A stretch of DNA of 64,000 nt from Constrictibacter sp. MBR-5 (lineage in GTDB: Bacteria > Pseudomonadota > Alphaproteobacteria > JAJUGE01), in the NCBI RefSeq assembly GCF_040549485.1, contig NZ_JBEPTK010000004.1, positions 372,001 through 436,000 of the forward strand, in the 5' to 3' direction. The position numbers and the translations under genes are program-made. The notes under the pieces were generated by a model, which saw only the letters and a list, made by a program, of their open reading frames with translations, was not told the DNA's origin and did no database searches. Of the stretch, positions 8,357 through 17,865 are shown piece after piece (position 1 is the first letter of the stretch; the number at the start of each line of letters is the position of its first letter).

Positions 8357-10704
8357 CAGAACCTCGTGCCGAAGCTGAACAGGAAGCGGTCGACCTCGTC
8401 GAAGTCCTCCTTGAGGATCGGCTCCGCGAAGTCGAGCCGGATCGGGCCGAAGGGCGACCGCCAGGTCAGGCCGACGCCGACGGAGGCCCTCAGCGACTCG
8501 CTCTCCTGAATGAGCGAGTCGTTGTCGTCGATTCCGCCGAGCGTGCCCACATCCGTGAAGACCCGCCCCCTGAGGCCGAGTTCCTGGGGCAGACCGAGGG
8601 GGAACGTCACCTCTGCGGAGGCGGTGGTGTAGCGGTTGCCGCCGAGCGCGTCGTCGGTAAGGCTGTCGCGGGGACCGATGCCGCTGACCGCGAAGCCGCG
8701 CAGCGACTCGCCGCCTTTGAAGAAGCGGTCATTCAGCCCGACATCCTCTCCGAGGCCGACGACGTAGCCCGCCTTGCCGCCCAGACCCAGAACGACCTCG
8801 TCGAGCAGGGAATAGTACCAGGACGCGCCGACCTCGGTCCGGAGATAGTGCACCGAACCGCCGAGGCCCGCGATCTCGTTGCTGAGGCTGAGGGTATATC
8901 CCTCCGTCGGTTCGAAGCGGTTGTCGCGCGTATCGTAGATCAGATCCTGGCCGATCGACGAGGTGTAGCTGACGCCCTCCTCCTTGCGGATGAAGCGCGA
9001 GGCGTCGCTCTCCGGGTCGATGTCGTCTCGCCGGAACGTGTACTTCCAGCGCTGCGACAGGGGCTCGGTGATGCGGTAGCCCATCCGCAGGCTGACGCCC
9101 GCCGTGTCGAGATCGAACGAGCTCTCGTCGGTGTTGTCCCGGATGATCCGGAACACATCCACGCCGGCCAGCAGGGGCCGGTCGAGGAAGTAGGGCTCGG
9201 TGAAGCTGAGGTCGATCTGCTGCTGTTCCTGGGAGACCTGGAAACCGAGGCGCAGGTCCTGGCCTCGGCCGAGGAGATTGCGCTCACGCAGCGCGATGTC
9301 AGCGAGCGCGCCCTGGGTCGAGGAGAAGCCCGCACCAAGCGAGATCTCGCCGGTCGACCGCTCGGTGATGTTGACCTTTACGGTCGTGCGATCGGGCTGG
9401 CTGCTCGGCACGTTGGTCACGTCGACCTTCTCGAAGAACCCGAGATTCGCGATCCGCTGCCGCGAAAGCCGCATCTTCTGCGTGTTGAACGCGTCTCCCT
9501 CGAGAAGGCGGAATTCCCGTCGGATCACCTTGTCGAGGGTGCGGACGTTGCCCTCGATCTCGATGCGGTCGACATAGACGCGCGGCCCTTCGCCGATTTC
9601 GAAGACGACGTCGATCAGCCGCTCGTCCCGCCGCCGCTGAACCCGCGGCCGGACGTCGACGAAGGCGTAGCCGAACTTCCCGATCTCCTGGTTCAGCTTC
9701 TCGACGGTCTGCTCGACCTGCGTCGCGTTGTACCAGCTGCCCTCCTTGATCGTGACGAGCGGCCTCACCTTCTCTGCACTCAGGTCGGGCAGCCGGCTGG
9801 TGACGTCGAGATCGCCGAAACGGTAGCGCTCGCCCTCCTCGATCGTGAAGGTGATCACGAAGGCGCTGCGATCGGGGGTCAGTTCGGCGACGGCCGACAC
9901 GACGCGGAAGTCGGCATAGCCCTCGGAGAGGTAGAATTTCCGAAGCAGCTCACGGTCGAAGGCCAGGCGATCGGGGTCATAGACGTCGTCGGACGTCAGG
10001 AACTTCCACCACCGGCTTTCCTCGGTGCGGATCACCGACCGGAGATCGCCATTGTCGAACTTCTGGTTGCCGACGAAGTTGATGCGCTCGACCGTTGTCC
10101 GGTCACCCTCCTCGATCTCGAACACGAGGTCGACCCGGTTCTGCTCGAGCTGGATGATCTTCGGCTCGACGCGCGCAGCGAAACGGCCGCTGCGTCGGTA
10201 CAGCTCGAGGATTCGCTTCACGTCGTTCTGCACCCGCGTGCGGGTGTAGACGATGCGCGCGCGGGACTGCACCTCGCTGCTCAGTGCCTCGTCTTCGATC
10301 TTGCTGTTGCCTTCGAACGCCACCCGGTTGATCACCGGATTCTCGGTGACCCGCACGACCAGCACGTCACCCTCGGAGTTCAGCGCCACATCCGCAAAGT
10401 ATCCGGTGGCGAACAGCGCCTTCAGCGAGTCGTCGAGCTGCGCCGGGCTCAGCCGGTCGCCTTCGCGAATCGTGAGGTAGGAGCGCACGGTCTGCGGATC
10501 GACGCGCTGCGTGCCCTCGATCCGGATGCTGCGCACGATCCCCGATCCCTGTGCGGGGGCCGCAGTCCCCCCTCCAGGTGCCAGCTGCGCCAGCTGGGTC
10601 CACGATCGGGCCTCCGCCGTACCCGGCGACGGCCCAAGCAGGGGCAGCAGCGCGAGGCACGCGGCGAGAGTTACGCGGAGACCGCGTCGGACGGAATTTT
10701 GCAT
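8356..10704 (-). CDS. bamA: Outer membrane protein assembly factor BamA
   Basis: Central subunit of the BAM machine, which inserts beta-barrel proteins into the outer membrane. The 782-residue protein has a signal peptide (about 1-32), five POTRA domains (about 53-425, opening with VRSIRIEGTQRV) and a C-terminal Omp85 barrel (about 450-782). The barrel carries the conserved GLGEDVGLNDRFFKGGESLRGF region with the family's RGF signature, and the protein ends in an aromatic residue (GTRF), as outer-membrane barrels do. It lies three bases after rseP and overlaps ompH by one base. Confidence 0.96.
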   Translation of the reverse strand: MQNSVRRGLRVTLAACLALLPLLGPSPGTAEARSWTQLAQLAPGGGTAAPAQGSGIVRSIRIEGTQRVDPQTVRSYLTIREGDRLSPAQLDDSLKALFATGYFADVALNSEGDVLVVRVTENPVINRVAFEGNSKIEDEALSSEVQSRARIVYTRTRVQNDVKRILELYRRSGRFAARVEPKIIQLEQNRVDLVFEIEEGDRTTVERINFVGNQKFDNGDLRSVIRTEESRWWKFLTSDDVYDPDRLAFDRELLRKFYLSEGYADFRVVSAVAELTPDRSAFVITFTIEEGERYRFGDLDVTSRLPDLSAEKVRPLVTIKEGSWYNATQVEQTVEKLNQEIGKFGYAFVDVRPRVQRRRDERLIDVVFEIGEGPRVYVDRIEIEGNVRTLDKVIRREFRLLEGDAFNTQKMRLSRQRIANLGFFEKVDVTNVPSSQPDRTTVKVNITERSTGEISLGAGFSSTQGALADIALRERNLLGRGQDLRLGFQVSQEQQQIDLSFTEPYFLDRPLLAGVDVFRIIRDNTDESSFDLDTAGVSLRMGYRITEPLSQRWKYTFRRDDIDPESDASRFIRKEEGVSYTSSIGQDLIYDTRDNRFEPTEGYTLSLSNEIAGLGGSVHYLRTEVGASWYYSLLDEVVLGLGGKAGYVVGLGEDVGLNDRFFKGGESLRGFAVSGIGPRDSLTDDALGGNRYTTASAEVTFPLGLPQELGLRGRVFTDVGTLGGIDDNDSLIQESESLRASVGVGLTWRSPFGPIRLDFAEPILKEDFDEVDRFLFSFGTRF

Positions 10705-10707
10705 CAG

Positions 10708-11832
10708 TTAGCTGGCGATCTGCCTGACGAAATCGACGACGCGAAAATAGACGAGATCGTTCCACGTTGCGAACAGCATCAACGCGAGAACGAGGCCGAA
10801 GCCGATCCGAAAGCCGTATTCCTGTGCACGCTCGCCCATGGGCCGGCCACGAATTGCCTCCACCGCATAGAACATAAGATGGCCGCCGTCGAGCATCGGT
10901 ACCGGAAAGAGGTTGATCAGGCCGAGATTGATCGACAGCAGCATCATGAAGTTGACCACGGCGACGATACCGACCTGCGTCACTTCGCCGGAGAGGTGAG
11001 CAATCCGTGCCACTCCTCCCAACTCGTCCGCGGATCGCGCCCCGACGATCATCTGCCACACGACCTTCAGGATCGTGGCGGACATCGTGATCGTGTTCTC
11101 GACGGCTGCGCCGACCGCCTCCAACGGACCGAGACGGACGACTTCGAGGCCGCCGCGCGCGATGCCGAGCTGTCCGAAACGATGCGTGTTGCCGAACCGG
11201 TCGACCTGCTCCTGCATGGCCGGCGTCACCGTCATCGACACGGGGCTGCCGTCGCGGTCGACGAGGATCTGGAGGGGCACCTGCGGGTTCAACTGGACGA
11301 TGCGCTGGATGTCCTCGAACCGGTCGATCGAAGCACCGTCGAGCTTGACGATCACGTCTCCCGGACGAAGACCGGCGGCCTCGGCCGGACTGTCGGGCAT
11401 CACCATGCCGACCTCGGGCGGCGTGAACGGCCGCCCCGCGGTCATGAACAGCCCGGCACCGAGAATGATCGCCAGGAGGAAGTTGGCGGCCGGCCCGGCA
11501 GCGACCACCGCTGCCCGTTGCGCCAGGCCCTTGTGATGGAAAGAGCGCGCCCGGTCCTCGGGCGACATCGCATCCAGGTCGCGGCCGGGGTTGCTGGCCG
11601 CGCCGGCATCGCCGAACATGCGGACATAGCCACCCAGCGGGATTGCGCTGAAGCGCCAGCGCGTACCGTGCCGGTCGTTCCAGCCGAACAGCTCCGGTCC
11701 AAAGCCGATGGAGAAGACCTCCACCTTCACACCGCAGCGTCGCGCCACCCAGAAATGCCCCATTTCGTGCACGAACACGAGCACGGTCAGGATCGCCAGG
11801 AATGGGAGAATGTAGCCTAGGATGAGCGACAT
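10708..11832 (-). CDS. rseP: RseP-family site-2 intramembrane zinc metalloprotease
   Basis: Inner-membrane S2P protease that cleaves membrane-bound substrates such as anti-sigma factors and leftover signal peptides. The 374-residue protein carries the zinc motif HEMGH at residues 22-26 in the first membrane segment, one PDZ domain at about 125-200 (GVMP...DSPAEAAGLRPGDVIVKLDG type), and the third ligand region PVPMLDGGHLMFY near residue 310. One PDZ domain rather than two is common in alphaproteobacteria. It lies nine bases after dxr. Confidence 0.94.
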   Translation of the reverse strand: MSLILGYILPFLAILTVLVFVHEMGHFWVARRCGVKVEVFSIGFGPELFGWNDRHGTRWRFSAIPLGGYVRMFGDAGAASNPGRDLDAMSPEDRARSFHHKGLAQRAAVVAAGPAANFLLAIILGAGLFMTAGRPFTPPEVGMVMPDSPAEAAGLRPGDVIVKLDGASIDRFEDIQRIVQLNPQVPLQILVDRDGSPVSMTVTPAMQEQVDRFGNTHRFGQLGIARGGLEVVRLGPLEAVGAAVENTITMSATILKVVWQMIVGARSADELGGVARIAHLSGEVTQVGIVAVVNFMMLLSINLGLINLFPVPMLDGGHLMFYAVEAIRGRPMGERAQEYGFRIGFGLVLALMLFATWNDLVYFRVVDFVRQIAS

Positions 11833-11841
11833 GGGGTCACG

Positions 11842-13035
11842 TTAGTGAGCGGTGCCGGTCGGGGCAACCGCGATCCGTCCGATTAAGCCGCGAGCGATCT
11901 CCCGCGCGGCCATGTCCGCCTCTACGACGTCCGCCAGCCCCGTCAGGGATCGCACCGGAGCCGCCGCGAGGGTCGATTCGACCACCGCTATGATGTCGAG
12001 GAAACCGATCCGTTCGGCCAGGAAGGCGGCCACCGCCACCTCGTTGGCGGCATTGAGGACGGCCGGCCTGCAGCGCCCGGCGACCAGCGCCTCCCGGGCG
12101 AGCCGCAGGGCGGGAAAGCGGACGGGATCCGGGGCCTCGAACGTCAGCCGGCCAAGCGACGCGAAGTCCAGGCGCGCCCCGGATACGGGCATGCGTTCCG
12201 GCCAGGCGAGCGCCACCGCGATCGGCGTGCGCATGTCGGGAAGCCCGAGTTGGGCTAGGACGGAGCCGTCGCGGTAGGCAACCATGCTGTGCACGACCGA
12301 TTCCGGGTGGACCAGGATCTCGATCCGCACGGCGGGCACGGGGAACAGGTGGGCAGCCTCGATCAGTTCCAGGCCCTTGTTCATCATGGTGGCCGAGTCG
12401 ATCGTGATCTTGTCCCCCATCTCCCAGTTCGGATGGGCGAGCGCCTGGGCCGGCGAAACCCGGCGCATCTGCTCGAAAGGCATCGCCCGGAATGGGCCGC
12501 CGGAGGCGGTGAGGATGATCCGCTCGACGCCCTCCGGGCGGGCGCCGTCGAACACCTGGAAGATCGCGCTGTGCTCGGAATCGACCGGCAGGATGATCGC
12601 GCCGCTGCGCCGCGCCCGCTCCATGACGATATCGCCGGCGCAGACGAGGCACTCCTTGTTCGCCAGCGCCACCGTGGCGCCGCGGTCGATCGCCGCGAGC
12701 GTCGGTCGCAGGCCCGCGGCCCCGACCACCGCAGCCATGACCAGTTCCGCCGGTCTGCCGGCGGCCTCGACGACCGCCTCGGCGCCGGCCGCGATCTCGA
12801 TGCCCGTCCCGCCGAGGGCCGCCTTCAGAGGCCGCCACGCGTGCGGATCCGATACGGCGACGAAGCGGGGACGGAACCGGCGTGCCTGCTCGGCGAGCCG
12901 GTCGATCCTGCTGCCCTTGGCCGTCAGCGCCTCGACCACGAACCGTTCCGGGGCCTCTGCCACCAGCGACAGGGTGCTGCAGCCGACGGACCCCGTCGAC
13001 CCCAGGATGGTGATGCTGCGCGGGTCGGTCGTCAC
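11842..13035 (-). CDS. dxr: 1-deoxy-D-xylulose 5-phosphate reductoisomerase
   Basis: Second enzyme of the MEP isoprenoid pathway; it converts DXP to MEP with NADPH and supplies precursors that UppS uses. The 397-residue protein starts at GTG 13035, whose codon overlaps the cdsA stop as GTGA. Visible motifs are the NADPH-binding ITILGSTGSVG, the catalytic and metal region LPVDSEHSAIFQ, ASGGPFR, MGDKITIDSATMMNKGLE and the C-terminal NAANEVAVAAFL. The same frame stays open further upstream inside cdsA, but that part has no Dxr sequence. Confidence 0.95.
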   Translation of the reverse strand: MTTDPRSITILGSTGSVGCSTLSLVAEAPERFVVEALTAKGSRIDRLAEQARRFRPRFVAVSDPHAWRPLKAALGGTGIEIAAGAEAVVEAAGRPAELVMAAVVGAAGLRPTLAAIDRGATVALANKECLVCAGDIVMERARRSGAIILPVDSEHSAIFQVFDGARPEGVERIILTASGGPFRAMPFEQMRRVSPAQALAHPNWEMGDKITIDSATMMNKGLELIEAAHLFPVPAVRIEILVHPESVVHSMVAYRDGSVLAQLGLPDMRTPIAVALAWPERMPVSGARLDFASLGRLTFEAPDPVRFPALRLAREALVAGRCRPAVLNAANEVAVAAFLAERIGFLDIIAVVESTLAAAPVRSLTGLADVVEADMAAREIARGLIGRIAVAPTGTAH

Positions 13036-13880
13036 AGCCACCGCCAGCCGGCAGCGAGCAGCAACGCCGCCATCGGCGCGGCGAGCAGAAGACTGTCGAG
13101 GCGATCGAGCACGCCGCCATGCCCGGGAATCAGGTTGCCCGCGTCCTTCGCCCCGAAGCGCCGCTTGAGTCCAGACTCGGCCAGGTCGCCGACGACGGCG
13201 GCCAGTGCCACCATCAAAGCCGCCGCGGCCGCAGCGGCCCAGCCCTTCGACCCGAGCGAGAACCCGAACATCCCGCCGACCGCCGCAGCCGCAGCCATGC
13301 CGCCGAAGAAGCCCGACCATGTCTTGTTCGGGCTGATCGCGGGTGCCAGGCGCGGACCGCCGATCGCACGGCCGGTGAAGTAGGCGCCGATATCTGCTGC
13401 CCATGTCACGCACAGGACCCAGAACACGTGATCTGCACCGGCCGCACGCAGCCAAAGGAGCGCCACGCAGGGCAGCCCCAGATAGAGGAGACCGACGGCG
13501 CTCCAGCGCAAGGACGCCGTCGCCCCTACCATCGAAGCGGTGGCCATGCCGGCGGCTACGATCGCAAGCACCGCTGCCGACGCGTCGTACGCCTCGCCCA
13601 CCTGCGCCGCGATCACCATTGCGACGAGCAGCACGATCAGGCTCACCCCAAGGGGACGTGGCGGGGCGAAACCGCACAGCCGCGACCATTCCCAACCGAG
13701 TGCGCCGGCGGCCGCGACCATCAGCACGGCAAGGGCGATGCCGCCGAGATGGACGGCGAGGAGAGCGACCGGCGCGAGGATGGCGGCTGAGAGGATGCGC
13801 CGCTGCAACTCCCCGCCGCGGCCATCAGGCGCTGGTCGCGCCAAAGCGACGCTCCCGCTTGTGAAACTCGCCGATGGCAT
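13032..13880 (-). CDS. cdsA: Phosphatidate cytidylyltransferase
   Basis: Inner-membrane enzyme that makes CDP-diacylglycerol from phosphatidate and CTP, the precursor of all major phospholipids. The protein is very hydrophobic with about eight membrane segments and contains the CdsA signature region SPNKTWSGFFGGM followed by DLAESGLKRRFGAKDAGNLIPGHGG (in two stretches), including the conserved K, D and PGHGG residues. The ATG at 13880 gives 282 residues but overlaps uppS by 56 bases. A TTG inside the overlap or near GELQRR could be the true start, so the first 25 residues are uncertain. Confidence 0.92.
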   Translation of the reverse strand: MPSASFTSGSVALARPAPDGRGGELQRRILSAAILAPVALLAVHLGGIALAVLMVAAAGALGWEWSRLCGFAPPRPLGVSLIVLLVAMVIAAQVGEAYDASAAVLAIVAAGMATASMVGATASLRWSAVGLLYLGLPCVALLWLRAAGADHVFWVLCVTWAADIGAYFTGRAIGGPRLAPAISPNKTWSGFFGGMAAAAAVGGMFGFSLGSKGWAAAAAAALMVALAAVVGDLAESGLKRRFGAKDAGNLIPGHGGVLDRLDSLLLAAPMAALLLAAGWRWL

Positions 13881-14559
13881 CCTCCAGATCTCGTGCCGTG
13901 AAGTCCGGCCAGAGAACGTCGGTGAAGATCAGTTCGGCATATGCCGCCTGCCACAACAGGAAGTTGCTCAGGCGCTTCTCGCGCCCGGTGCGGATCACGA
14001 GGTCTGGATCGGGAATGTCCCGGGTGTAGAGCCGTTGGGCGATGGTGTCCTCGTCGATCTCGTCCGGCCGAATGCCGCCGTCCGCCGCTTCCCTGGCGAT
14101 CTGCCTGACCGCCTTCGCCAGCTCGTCGCGGCTGCCATAGCTCAGCGCGAGCACCATGGTGATGCCGGTATTCGCGGCCGTCAGTTCTTCGGCGTGCTCG
14201 ACGAGGTCGATGATGTCGCCGGGCATCCGCGTTCGATCGCCGATCATGCGCACCCGCACGCCGGTGCGGTGGAGGTCGGCGACCTCGCTGCGCAGATAGA
14301 CGCGCAGCAGGCCCATCAGGTCTTCGACTTCCGGCGGCGGCCGGCGCCAGTTCTCCGACGAAAAGCTGTAGAGCGTCAGGTACGACACGCCGAGTTCGTC
14401 GGCGCGGCGCAGAACCTGGCGCGCCACCTCGGCGCCGCGTCTGTGACCGAAAATGCGCGGCAGCCCGCGGCTCTTCGCCCAGCGGCCGTTGCCGTCCATG
14501 ATGATGGCCACGTGCGCGGGCGGCGACGACCCCTCGCTACTCTGGACGGCGCTAACCAT
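13825..14559 (-). CDS. uppS: Undecaprenyl-diphosphate synthase
   Basis: Cis-prenyltransferase that extends farnesyl diphosphate to the C55 carrier lipid used for peptidoglycan and surface polysaccharides. The 244-residue protein shows IIMDGNGRWAKSRGLPR near the N-terminus with catalytic D22, YSFSSENWRRP, and the IPP-binding region IRTGREKRLSNFLLWQ near the C-terminus. In that last motif the residue before Glu is Arg where E. coli has Gly (RTGGE); this looks like normal family variation. Its start lies three bases after frr. Confidence 0.95.
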   Translation of the reverse strand: MVSAVQSSEGSSPPAHVAIIMDGNGRWAKSRGLPRIFGHRRGAEVARQVLRRADELGVSYLTLYSFSSENWRRPPPEVEDLMGLLRVYLRSEVADLHRTGVRVRMIGDRTRMPGDIIDLVEHAEELTAANTGITMVLALSYGSRDELAKAVRQIAREAADGGIRPDEIDEDTIAQRLYTRDIPDPDLVIRTGREKRLSNFLLWQAAYAELIFTDVLWPDFTARDLEDAIGEFHKRERRFGATSA

Positions 14560-14562
14560 GCC

Positions 14563-15120
14563 TCAGACCTGCATAATTTCCTTTTCTTTGGCCGCCAGGG
14601 CATCGTCGACCGCCTTGATGTGCTGGTCGGTCAGTTCCTGGATCTCCTCCGCCCAGACCTTCTGCTCGTCCTGGGACAGTTCGCCTTCCCTTTCCATCCG
14701 CTTCAGCATGTCCATGCCGTCGCGCCGGACGTTGCGGATGGCCACGCGCGCCTGCTCGCCGTAGCGCGCCGCGATCTTCGACAGTTCGCGCCGGCGATCC
14801 TCGCTCAGTTCGGGAATAGGTATCCGCAGCAGCTGCCCGTCGCGCATGGGGTTGAGGCCGAGATTGGCCTCGCGGATCGCCCGCTCGGTGGCCGCCACGA
14901 CCGCTTTGTCCCAGACCTGGACCGTGATCATCCGCGGCTCCGGCACGCCGAGCGTGCCCACCTGGGCGATCGGCATCTTCGCGCCATAGGCCTCGACCGT
15001 GATCGGCTCCAGCAGGCTGACCGAGGCACGCCCGGTACGCAGGCCCTGGAATTCCCGGCGGAGCGCCTCGAGCGCCCCATCCATCCGCTTCTGAACGTCG
15101 TCTATGTCGGGATCGGCCAC
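14563..15120 (-). CDS. frr: Ribosome recycling factor
   Basis: Splits the post-termination ribosome together with EF-G. Starting at GTG 15120 the product is 185 residues, exactly the usual length, beginning [13 protein letters not shown]. The conserved [13 protein letters not shown] and the C-terminal three-helix bundle ending in KEKEIMQV are present. The start lies five bases after the pyrH stop codon. The frame remains open into pyrH but has no family sequence there. Confidence 0.95.
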   Translation of the reverse strand: MADPDIDDVQKRMDGALEALRREFQGLRTGRASVSLLEPITVEAYGAKMPIAQVGTLGVPEPRMITVQVWDKAVVAATERAIREANLGLNPMRDGQLLRIPIPELSEDRRRELSKIAARYGEQARVAIRNVRRDGMDMLKRMEREGELSQDEQKVWAEEIQELTDQHIKAVDDALAAKEKEIMQV

Positions 15121-15124
15121 GAGA

Positions 15125-15853
15125 TCACCCGTTCGCATCGCAAACGATGGTCGACTTGCCGCGGCCCGAAACGACCTCGGCAAACGCGCCATCATTGTGG
15201 ATCGAGAATACAAGAATCGGAATGCCGTTGTCCCGCGACAAGGCAATTGCGGAGGCGTCCATCACACCGAGCTGCCGCGTCAGCACTTCCATGTAGGTCA
15301 GGCGGTCGTAGCGGACGGCCTTCGGATCCTTCTTCGGATCGGCACTGTAGACGCCGTCGACCTGCGTTCCCTTGAGAAGGGCGTCGCACGCCATTTCGGA
15401 CGCGCGCAACGCCGCCGCGGTGTCGGTCGTAAAGAAGGGATTGCCGGTCCCCGCCGCGAAGATCACGACGCGCTGCTTTTCCATGTGCCGCTGAGCCCGC
15501 CGGCGAATGTACGGCTCGCACACCGACGACATCGGGATCGCCGACTGGACACGGGTCGGGACATCGATGCGCTCCAGCGCGCTCTGCATCGCCAGGGCGT
15601 TAATCACGGTCGCGAGCATGCCCATATGGTCGGCCGTTCCGCGGTCGATGCCCCAGCCGGCGCCGGAGATCCCGCGGAAGATGTTGCCGCCGCCGACGAC
15701 CAGGCAAACCTCGACCCCCATGGCGCGGACCTCGGCCACGTCGGCCGCGATTCGGTTCACGGTTTTCGCGTCGATGCCGAACTCCTGATCCCCCAGCAGC
15801 GCCTCGCCCGAAATCTTGAGGAGTACGCGACGATAGCGCGGCTGGACGGTCAT
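15125..15853 (-). CDS. pyrH: Uridylate kinase
   Basis: Amino-acid-kinase-fold UMP kinase that makes UDP for RNA, DNA and UDP-sugars. The 242-residue protein shows the ATP-binding [34 protein letters not shown], and the UMP-binding [12 protein letters not shown] region, all typical of the bacterial enzyme. It sits between tsf and frr, the conserved order in most bacteria. Confidence 0.96.
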   Translation of the reverse strand: MTVQPRYRRVLLKISGEALLGDQEFGIDAKTVNRIAADVAEVRAMGVEVCLVVGGGNIFRGISGAGWGIDRGTADHMGMLATVINALAMQSALERIDVPTRVQSAIPMSSVCEPYIRRRAQRHMEKQRVVIFAAGTGNPFFTTDTAAALRASEMACDALLKGTQVDGVYSADPKKDPKAVRYDRLTYMEVLTRQLGVMDASAIALSRDNGIPILVFSIHNDGAFAEVVSGRGKSTIVCDANG

Positions 15854-15910
15854 GTGCGGCGGATCCTCCGATGGCTGGCGGCGGGACCGGGATCCCGCCG
15901 CACCGGCTGG

Positions 15911-16834
15911 TCAGCGATTGAGCGTCGCTGCGACTTCGGCTGCGAAGTCCTGCTCGGCCTTCTCGACACCCTCGCCGAGGGCCATGCGAACATAGCCGGG
16001 CACGCTGACCGGCGCACCAGCCGTCTTGCCCGCCTCCGCCAGAACCGCCTTCACCTTCTGGTCGGGGTCGAGCACCCAGACCTGCTCCACGAGGACGACT
16101 TCCTCGTAATACTTGCGCAGGCGGCCCTCGACCATCTTCTCGACGATGTTCTCGGGTTTGCCGGATGCCCGGGCCTGTTCGCTCAGCACCGCGCGCTCGC
16201 GGTCGAGCGCCGTCGTGTCGACCTCGTCGGTGCTCGCCCACTGCGGGTTGGCCGCAGCGACGTGCATCGAGATCTGCCGGCCGAGTTCCTCGATCTTGCC
16301 GACGTCGCCGCTGGTCTCGAGCGCGACCAGCACGCCGATCTTCCCGAGACCCGGGGCCGTCGCGGCATGCACGTAGCTGCCGATGAGACCCTGCGAGGTC
16401 GACAGGCGGGCGAACCGGCGCAGCGTCATGTTCTCGCCGATCCGCGCGATCAGGTTTGTGAGTTCCTCGGCAACCGTTCCACCACCCGGATAAGCGGCGG
16501 CCTTGAGTGCCTCGACATCGCCCTCGACGCCCAGCGCCACCTCGGCGACGGTGCTGACGAAAGTCTGGAAGTCGGGGTTGCGCGCGACGAAGTCGGTCTC
16601 GGCGTTGACCTCGACGACGGCGCCCGTCGTGCCCTTCACGGCAACGCCGACGAGACCCTCGGCGGCGACGCGACCCGCCTTCTTCGCCGCAGCGGCGAGG
16701 CCCTTCTTGCGCAGCCAATCGACCGCCGCTTCCATGTCGCCGTCGGTCTGATTCAGCGCCTGTTTGCAGTCCATCATGCCGGCGCCGGTCGTCTCGCGCA
16801 GTTCCTTGACCTGCGCGGCGGAGATTGCAGCCAT
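15911..16834 (-). CDS. tsf: Elongation factor Ts
   Basis: Guanine-nucleotide exchange factor for EF-Tu. The 307-residue protein opens with a UBA-like domain containing the [12 protein letters not shown] signature, followed by the TDFVARN core motif (about residue 81) that contacts the EF-Tu switch region, and then the dimerisation domain. It follows rpsB after 59 bases, as in most bacteria. Confidence 0.96.
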   Translation of the reverse strand: MAAISAAQVKELRETTGAGMMDCKQALNQTDGDMEAAVDWLRKKGLAAAAKKAGRVAAEGLVGVAVKGTTGAVVEVNAETDFVARNPDFQTFVSTVAEVALGVEGDVEALKAAAYPGGGTVAEELTNLIARIGENMTLRRFARLSTSQGLIGSYVHAATAPGLGKIGVLVALETSGDVGKIEELGRQISMHVAAANPQWASTDEVDTTALDRERAVLSEQARASGKPENIVEKMVEGRLRKYYEEVVLVEQVWVLDPDQKVKAVLAEAGKTAGAPVSVPGYVRMALGEGVEKAEQDFAAEVAATLNR

Positions 16835-16893
16835 TGCTCTTCCGTCCTCGGTTTCGGCCGGCTACCGCCGGCCGCAGTTAGCGGATGTCGCGC

Positions 16894-17682
16894 TCAGGCC
16901 GTCGCGGCCGGCGCGCTCTCCTCTTCGGTCGCCTCGGCGGGAACCTCGGTCATCGGCTGATCCTGCTCGCCGATGTCGACGCCGGAGGTCACCATCTCGC
17001 GCTCGAGGCCGTCCAGCACGGCGCCCGCGGCGAGTTCCAGATACAGGCTGACGGCGCGGATCGCGTCGTCGTTGCCCGGCACCGGATAGGTGATTCCGCG
17101 CGGATCCGAGTTGCTGTCGAGGATCGCCACCACCGGGATGCGCAGCGTGTTCGCCTCCTCGACGGCGATGTGCTCCTTGTTCGTGTCGACGATGAAGATC
17201 AGGTCGGGCAGGTCCGCCATGTCCTTAATGCCGCCGAGCGTCTGCTCGAGCTTGTCGCGCTCGCGCGTCAGGTTCAGCGTCTCCTTCTTCGTCAGGCCGG
17301 TCGTGCCCTGCTGGAGCATCGCCTCGAGCTCCTTCAGCCTGCGGATGGAGTGCGACATCGTCTTCCAGTTCGTCAGCATGCCGCCGAGCCAGCGGTGGTT
17401 GACATAGTACTGGCCGCAGCGCTGCGCCTCGGCGGCGATGGCGTCCTGCGCCTGGCGCTTGGTGCCGACGAATAGGATGCGCCCGCCGCCGGCGGCGACG
17501 TCGCGAACGACCTCGAGCGCGCGATAGAGCATCGGCACGCTCTGCTGCAGGTCGATGACGTGGATACCGTTACGCTCGCCGAAGATGAACGGCTTCATCT
17601 TCGGGTTCCAGCGCCGGGTGTGATGGCCGAAATGGACGCCGGCTTCCAGCAGCTGGCGCATCGTGAATGTCGGAATAGCCAT
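16894..17682 (-). CDS. rpsB: 30S ribosomal protein S2
   Basis: Small-subunit ribosomal protein S2. Starting at ATG 17682 the protein is 262 residues, beginning [20 protein letters not shown], a standard S2 start; GGAAAAGAGAA precedes it. The S2 signatures are clear ([31 protein letters not shown] and [23 protein letters not shown] in two parts). The frame continues upstream without family sequence. The C-terminal 30 residues are acidic and Ala/Glu-rich, a common extension in alphaproteobacteria. It is the first gene of the long minus-strand operon. Confidence 0.96.
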   Translation of the reverse strand: MAIPTFTMRQLLEAGVHFGHHTRRWNPKMKPFIFGERNGIHVIDLQQSVPMLYRALEVVRDVAAGGGRILFVGTKRQAQDAIAAEAQRCGQYYVNHRWLGGMLTNWKTMSHSIRRLKELEAMLQQGTTGLTKKETLNLTRERDKLEQTLGGIKDMADLPDLIFIVDTNKEHIAVEEANTLRIPVVAILDSNSDPRGITYPVPGNDDAIRAVSLYLELAAGAVLDGLEREMVTSGVDIGEQDQPMTEVPAEATEEESAPAATA

Positions 17683-17802
17683 GTGTCGTTCTCTTTTCCG
17701 GTTGTGCCTCCGCGGGATGTGACCCGTCCGGACGAGCCGGACACGGGCACCGGAGCGAGCGACGCACGGCGCCGCCCGCGTTCCCGCGTGCGAAGTTGGC
17801 GC

Positions 17803-17832
17803 TAGATAGTGCAGCGAGGGCCGTCTTGGCAA
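17803..17832 (-). promoter_or_regulatory. Candidate promoter for the rpsB operon
   Basis: On the minus strand TTGCCA (17832-17827) and TATCTA (17808-17803) are separated by 18 bases and lie about 120 bases upstream of rpsB. The -35 hexamer falls in the loop of a small hairpin (GGCCGTC, eight-base loop, GACGGCC; 17819-17840) that could also end egtD transcription. The evidence is hexamer match and position only. Confidence 0.35.
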
Positions 17833-17865
17833 GGACGGCCTGCCCGCATGCGCGGCTGTGCGCGT

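Noticed and set aside
8848-11820. A 990-codon open frame on the plus strand opposite bamA and rseP
   Set aside because: It is the mirror of two well-supported genes; its translation is rich in Asp, Arg, His and Leu with no domain pattern, as expected for antisense frames in GC-rich coding DNA.
12000-13700. A single long minus-strand frame joining dxr with most of cdsA as a fusion protein
   Set aside because: The upstream part of the frame is out of phase with cdsA, which has its own full-length frame; the GTGA overlap gives a normal dxr start at 13035.
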